From the NCBI GenBank assembly GCA_038747915.1, contig JBCDJJ010000052.1:1-25289 (forward strand): a DNA stretch of 25,289 nucleotides. The letters are read 5' to 3'. A program made the translations under genes and the position numbers. The notes under the pieces are model-generated. The model was not told the DNA's origin. It saw only the letters and a list, made by a program, of their open reading frames with translations, and ran no database searches. Positions 23,085 to 25,289 of this stretch are shown here, piece by piece. Position 1 is the stretch's first letter. Every line of letters starts with the position of its first letter. The DNA comes from JBCDAP01 sp038747915. GTDB lineage: Bacteria; Planctomycetota; Phycisphaerae; Phycisphaerales; UBA1924.

Positions 23085-23642
23085 ATGTCGGAGCACACGA
23101 ACGGTTTGGCCCATGGCGAAGAGATGACCGTCATCGGGCCGGATACGCACATCAAGGGTGAGATGCACTTCGACGGGACGGCCCGGATCCTCGGCAGCTT
23201 CGAGGGCCGGATCTCAGCGAAGGGCGAGGTCCAGATCGGGCTCGGCGCGGTGTGCAAGGCCGCGGTCGAGGGCTCGATGGTCATCGTCGATGGCAGCGTC
23301 GAGGGCGACGTGCAGGCCCGCGAGTCGGTGCACCTCAACGAGCGTGCCTCGGTGAAGGGTGACATCGCAGCGCCGCGGATGGTCGTGGCCGACGGCGCGA
23401 GCTTCATCGGGCACTGCCGCATCGGGGCAGAGTTCGGCGAGCCGACCACGGGCGAGCGCCAGGCACCAGCACCCATGATCCACCGGGAGAACGGCCACGC
23501 CAGCGCCTTCGTCGAGCCCCGGCCGAACGGCAGCAGCGCGAAAGAGCGGGTGGAATCGGCTCGCGCGAAGCTGGCCGATGCTCAGGCTCGCCTAGCTCGG
23601 TTCGAGCAGCGCGACGCCGAGCCGGTGCGCGAGGCGGGATGA
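23085..23642 (+). CDS. Bactofilin (polymer-forming cytoskeletal protein), copy 1
   Basis: A 185-residue protein with a bactofilin (DUF583, PF04519) right-handed beta-helix across about residues 14-115. Repeating short strands of the form G-x-[hydrophobic]-x-[hydrophobic]-G are visible (TVIGPDTHIKGEMHFDG, RILGSFEGRISAKGEVQIG, SMVIVDGSVEGDVQA, ADGASFIGHCRIG). A charged helix near the end (KERVESARAKLADAQARLARFEQ) could be a coiled coil. Bactofilins self-assemble without nucleotides into membrane-associated filaments that localise envelope enzymes. The AAGGA about 10 nt upstream supports ATG 23085; the frame extends to 22887, but that part crosses the leader hairpins. The stop overlaps the next ATG (ATGA). 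Confidence 0.9.
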   Translation: MSEHTNGLAHGEEMTVIGPDTHIKGEMHFDGTARILGSFEGRISAKGEVQIGLGAVCKAAVEGSMVIVDGSVEGDVQARESVHLNERASVKGDIAAPRMVVADGASFIGHCRIGAEFGEPTTGERQAPAPMIHRENGHASAFVEPRPNGSSAKERVESARAKLADAQARLARFEQRDAEPVREAG

Positions 23643-24136
23643 GCCCGCCACGACGGGGCCTTCACGCCGAACCCTCGGCGTTGTCGCGGAGCGCCCGGTG
23701 CTACCACTGCGGAGGCGAGGTGCGCGTCGGTCGCCGCGCGCTGACCGCGATGTGCCCGCAGTGCTACCGCGGGATCGAACTCGCGGACATGACCATCCGC
23801 AAGCCGGTGGTGCAGCCGTCGATGGCGACATGCGGCACGCTCGTGGTGCTGACCAAGGGCAGCATCGAAGCCGAGTGGATCCTCGCGACCGAAGAACTCA
23901 TCGTCCACGGCATGATCTCGGGCCACACGCGGTGCTGGGGACGGGTGTGGCTCGGACCGAGCGCACGGGTGCGCGGGAGCCTGCGGGCGCCGCAGGTGGA
24001 CATCGAGGCGGGCGCCGTGATCGAGGGGGCCCTGATCCAGATCGGGGCGTTCTGCAAGTCAGATCTGAACGCGACGCTAGACGACGAGATCTGCGCACCA
24101 GAGCAAATTCAACGCGCGATTTCTGCGCGCCCCTGA
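23639..24136 (+). CDS. Zinc-ribbon protein with C-terminal bactofilin-like domain
   Basis: A 165-residue protein. Residues 21-42 form a four-Cys zinc ribbon (CYHCGGEV, then CPQCYRG). From about residue 62 a beta-helix like that of bactofilins follows, with LTKGSIEAEWILATEELIVHGMISG and VDIEAGAVIEGALIQIG. The combination suggests a bactofilin-fold subunit that also binds a partner or nucleic acid through the ribbon; that is inference. Its ATG overlaps the stop of bactofilin 1, so the two are probably made in proportion. No signal peptide or transmembrane segment is seen. Confidence 0.8.
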   Translation: MSPPRRGLHAEPSALSRSARCYHCGGEVRVGRRALTAMCPQCYRGIELADMTIRKPVVQPSMATCGTLVVLTKGSIEAEWILATEELIVHGMISGHTRCWGRVWLGPSARVRGSLRAPQVDIEAGAVIEGALIQIGAFCKSDLNATLDDEICAPEQIQRAISARP

Positions 24137-24236
24137 GAAGTCGGGGGGGTCGGGACGCTTGTCGGCTTAGTGCGGGTGGAGTGCCCGCGGATGCCTAATC
24201 ACCACGCCCCCAGCAAGGATTGTGAAGGAGCGGTTC

Positions 24237-24725
24237 ATGAACGATCAGAAGATCGATGGTGTCGACGCGCCGGCAACGGTGATCGCAAGCGATGCGAAGC
24301 TCGTGGGAGAGATGAGCTTCGAGCGTGGCGCACGCGTGCTCGGCGTCGTCGAAGGACGGATCGACGGACGGGGCGAGCTGCACCTCGAAGCGGGCGCGAC
24401 AGCCCGGGCGGAGATCATGGCGGAGTCGATCCAGGTCGACGGACGGGTGATCGGGAACGTCGCGGCATCGCAGCGGCTCGAGCTGTCGTCGGACGCGGTC
24501 GTCGAGGGCGACATCGTCGCGCGGTCGTTGATCGTGGCCGAGGGCGCCTCGTTCTCCGGGCACTGCCGGGTGGGCGAGTCGATCGCCGAGACCGCTGCGG
24601 AAGCCAAGCCGACAAACGGGCAGCACATCGCGCTCCCGAGCGAGCAGAACACAGCGATCGATGGCGGCGCGGGCGAGCCGGTTGGCGAGCTCGGCGGCCG
24701 GTTGAACGCCCTGAACAAGTCCTGA
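24237..24725 (+). CDS. Bactofilin, copy 2
   Basis: A 162-residue bactofilin with the DUF583 beta-helix across about residues 13-115. Repeats include VIASDAKLVGEMSFERG, ARVLGVVEGRIDGRGELHLE and SDAVVEGDIVARSLIVAEG, then SFSGHCRVG, nearly the same as in copy 1 (SFIGHCRIG), which suggests duplication. The C-terminal tail is disordered-looking and acidic to neutral, without the coiled-coil-like helix of copy 1. GAAGGAG at 24224-24230 is an excellent RBS 6 nt from the ATG, so the in-frame start at 24222 is rejected. The 100-bp gap before it holds only a weak 6-bp hairpin (24172-24188). It is followed after 1 bp by the next frame. Confidence 0.9.
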   Translation: MNDQKIDGVDAPATVIASDAKLVGEMSFERGARVLGVVEGRIDGRGELHLEAGATARAEIMAESIQVDGRVIGNVAASQRLELSSDAVVEGDIVARSLIVAEGASFSGHCRVGESIAETAAEAKPTNGQHIALPSEQNTAIDGGAGEPVGELGGRLNALNKS

Positions 24726-24726
24726 G

Positions 24727-25140
24727 TTGGTGAACCACCGTTTGTCCCAGGCCGCCACGGAGGGCGGCCCGCGCGCTCACCGAGCGCCAGTCTTGTCTTC
24801 CTTGTGCCGAGCGCTCATCGGAGCAGAGCGTTCGGCGCGTTTCACGAGTCGGCCGATGGAGGTCATCCACGGCCGGCGATGGTGTGAGGGGGTCGAGGTC
24901 GCGGGCGACCTGGTGGTGGCCCGGGACGGCGAACTCGTCGCGCCGGCGATCGACGTAAGCGGTGATCTGATTGTTCGAGGGGTCGTGCTCGGAGGGAGCG
25001 GGCGCGTCGATCGACTCGTGCTGGCACGCGGGTGCGTGTGGAGCGGCGACTGCACCGCGCGGACGATCGTGATCGACGCGGGTGCGGAGATTCGCAGCGG
25101 GCGGCTGGAGGTCGTCGACGTGGAACTCGTGCGCAGATGA
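24727..25140 (+). CDS. Short bactofilin-like protein, copy 3
   Basis: A small frame whose last 90 residues look like a bactofilin beta-helix (VEVAGDLVVARDGELVAPAI, then DVSGDLIVRGVVLGG, then ARTIVIDAGAEI). The start is uncertain: TTG 24727 or GTG 24730, directly after the copy-2 stop, give 137 or 136 residues with an Arg/Ala-rich N-terminus, while ATG 24856 gives 94 residues with only the beta-helix. No clear RBS precedes any of them; stop-start proximity favours coupling to copy 2. It is the last gene before the right-hand repeat. It could be a functional short subunit or a decaying paralogue. Confidence 0.7.
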   Translation: MVNHRLSQAATEGGPRAHRAPVLSSLCRALIGAERSARFTSRPMEVIHGRRWCEGVEVAGDLVVARDGELVAPAIDVSGDLIVRGVVLGGSGRVDRLVLARGCVWSGDCTARTIVIDAGAEIRSGRLEVVDVELVRR

Positions 25141-25191
25141 CCGCTCTCGAGCAGACCAAGTCAACTCGTCTTGCCAGTCTCAGCGGTGGAT

Positions 25192-25289
25192 CGACCGACT
25201 CCGGGACTTGCGTGCCACTGGCGGCTTGCCCGCCAGTGTTCAAGGGCTTTGGCGTTCGCACTGGTGGGCAAGCCACCAGTGGCACCCGC
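25192..25289. repeat. BIME/REP-like composite palindromic repeat, right copy
   Basis: Direct copy of 1-98 with one difference (C at 25211). Hairpins fall at 25216-25238 and 25259-25281. It lies 51 bp after the last bactofilin-like stop and runs to the end of the window, so its true right edge is unknown. It may act as a transcript end. Confidence 0.85.

Noticed and set aside
1..25289. Terminal repeats as overlap of a circular molecule
   Set aside because: The copies differ at one base, and the gene content is chromosomal housekeeping, so dispersed repeat copies are a better explanation. Not formally excluded.

Overview
The window looks like a piece of a GC-rich, Gram-negative-type bacterial chromosome, most plausibly Planctomycetota (Phycisphaerae-like). 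This placement is inferred, not proven. It rests on the combination of lipid A and heptose (LPS) genes, several bactofilins, a TPR-peptidase MA protein, a fused membrane/spermidine-synthase-like protein, and hairpin repeats scattered between genes. I see no tRNA, rRNA, phage, IS transposase or CRISPR array.

Layout. (1) 1-98 is a palindromic repeat; a 97/98-identical direct copy closes the window at 25192-25289. (2) 120-1276, minus strand: a HIT-family protein and a GNAT acetyltransferase, coupled by an ATGA overlap. (3) 1353-2861, plus strand: an M17 leucyl aminopeptidase, ending at a bidirectional hairpin. (4) 2934-18611, all minus strand, a long mostly housekeeping block. In transcription order it runs GT9 heptosyltransferase - maf - lpxK - hldE - nadC - membrane/SpeE-like fusion - aroC - XRE/cupin regulator - nuoH - ruvX - LolA-like secreted protein - TPR/peptidase MA protein. 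(5) 18753-25140, all plus strand: a large exported protein (possibly DUF3352-like), a Nudix hydrolase, three lipoproteins and then three bactofilin-fold genes plus a zinc-ribbon/bactofilin fusion among them (four bactofilin-fold genes in total).

How the genes may work together. GT9, lpxK and hldE supply the heptose core and lipid A of LPS. The LolA-like protein, peptidase MA protein, exported protein and lipoproteins all act outside the cytoplasm. The bactofilins would form a membrane-associated scaffold. The cell envelope is therefore the theme of much of the window, with cofactor (nadC), aromatic (aroC) and respiratory (nuoH) genes in between.

The best candidates for something less described are: the compact bactofilin cluster with a zinc-ribbon/bactofilin member and a leader holding five consecutive hairpins; the repeat family that appears as a full element at both ends, as an in-frame insertion inside a membrane protein gene, and as a diverged hairpin with compensatory change at a convergent terminator; and a nested repeat with two competing pairings between lpxK and hldE. 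I do not see an obvious new defence or mobile system.
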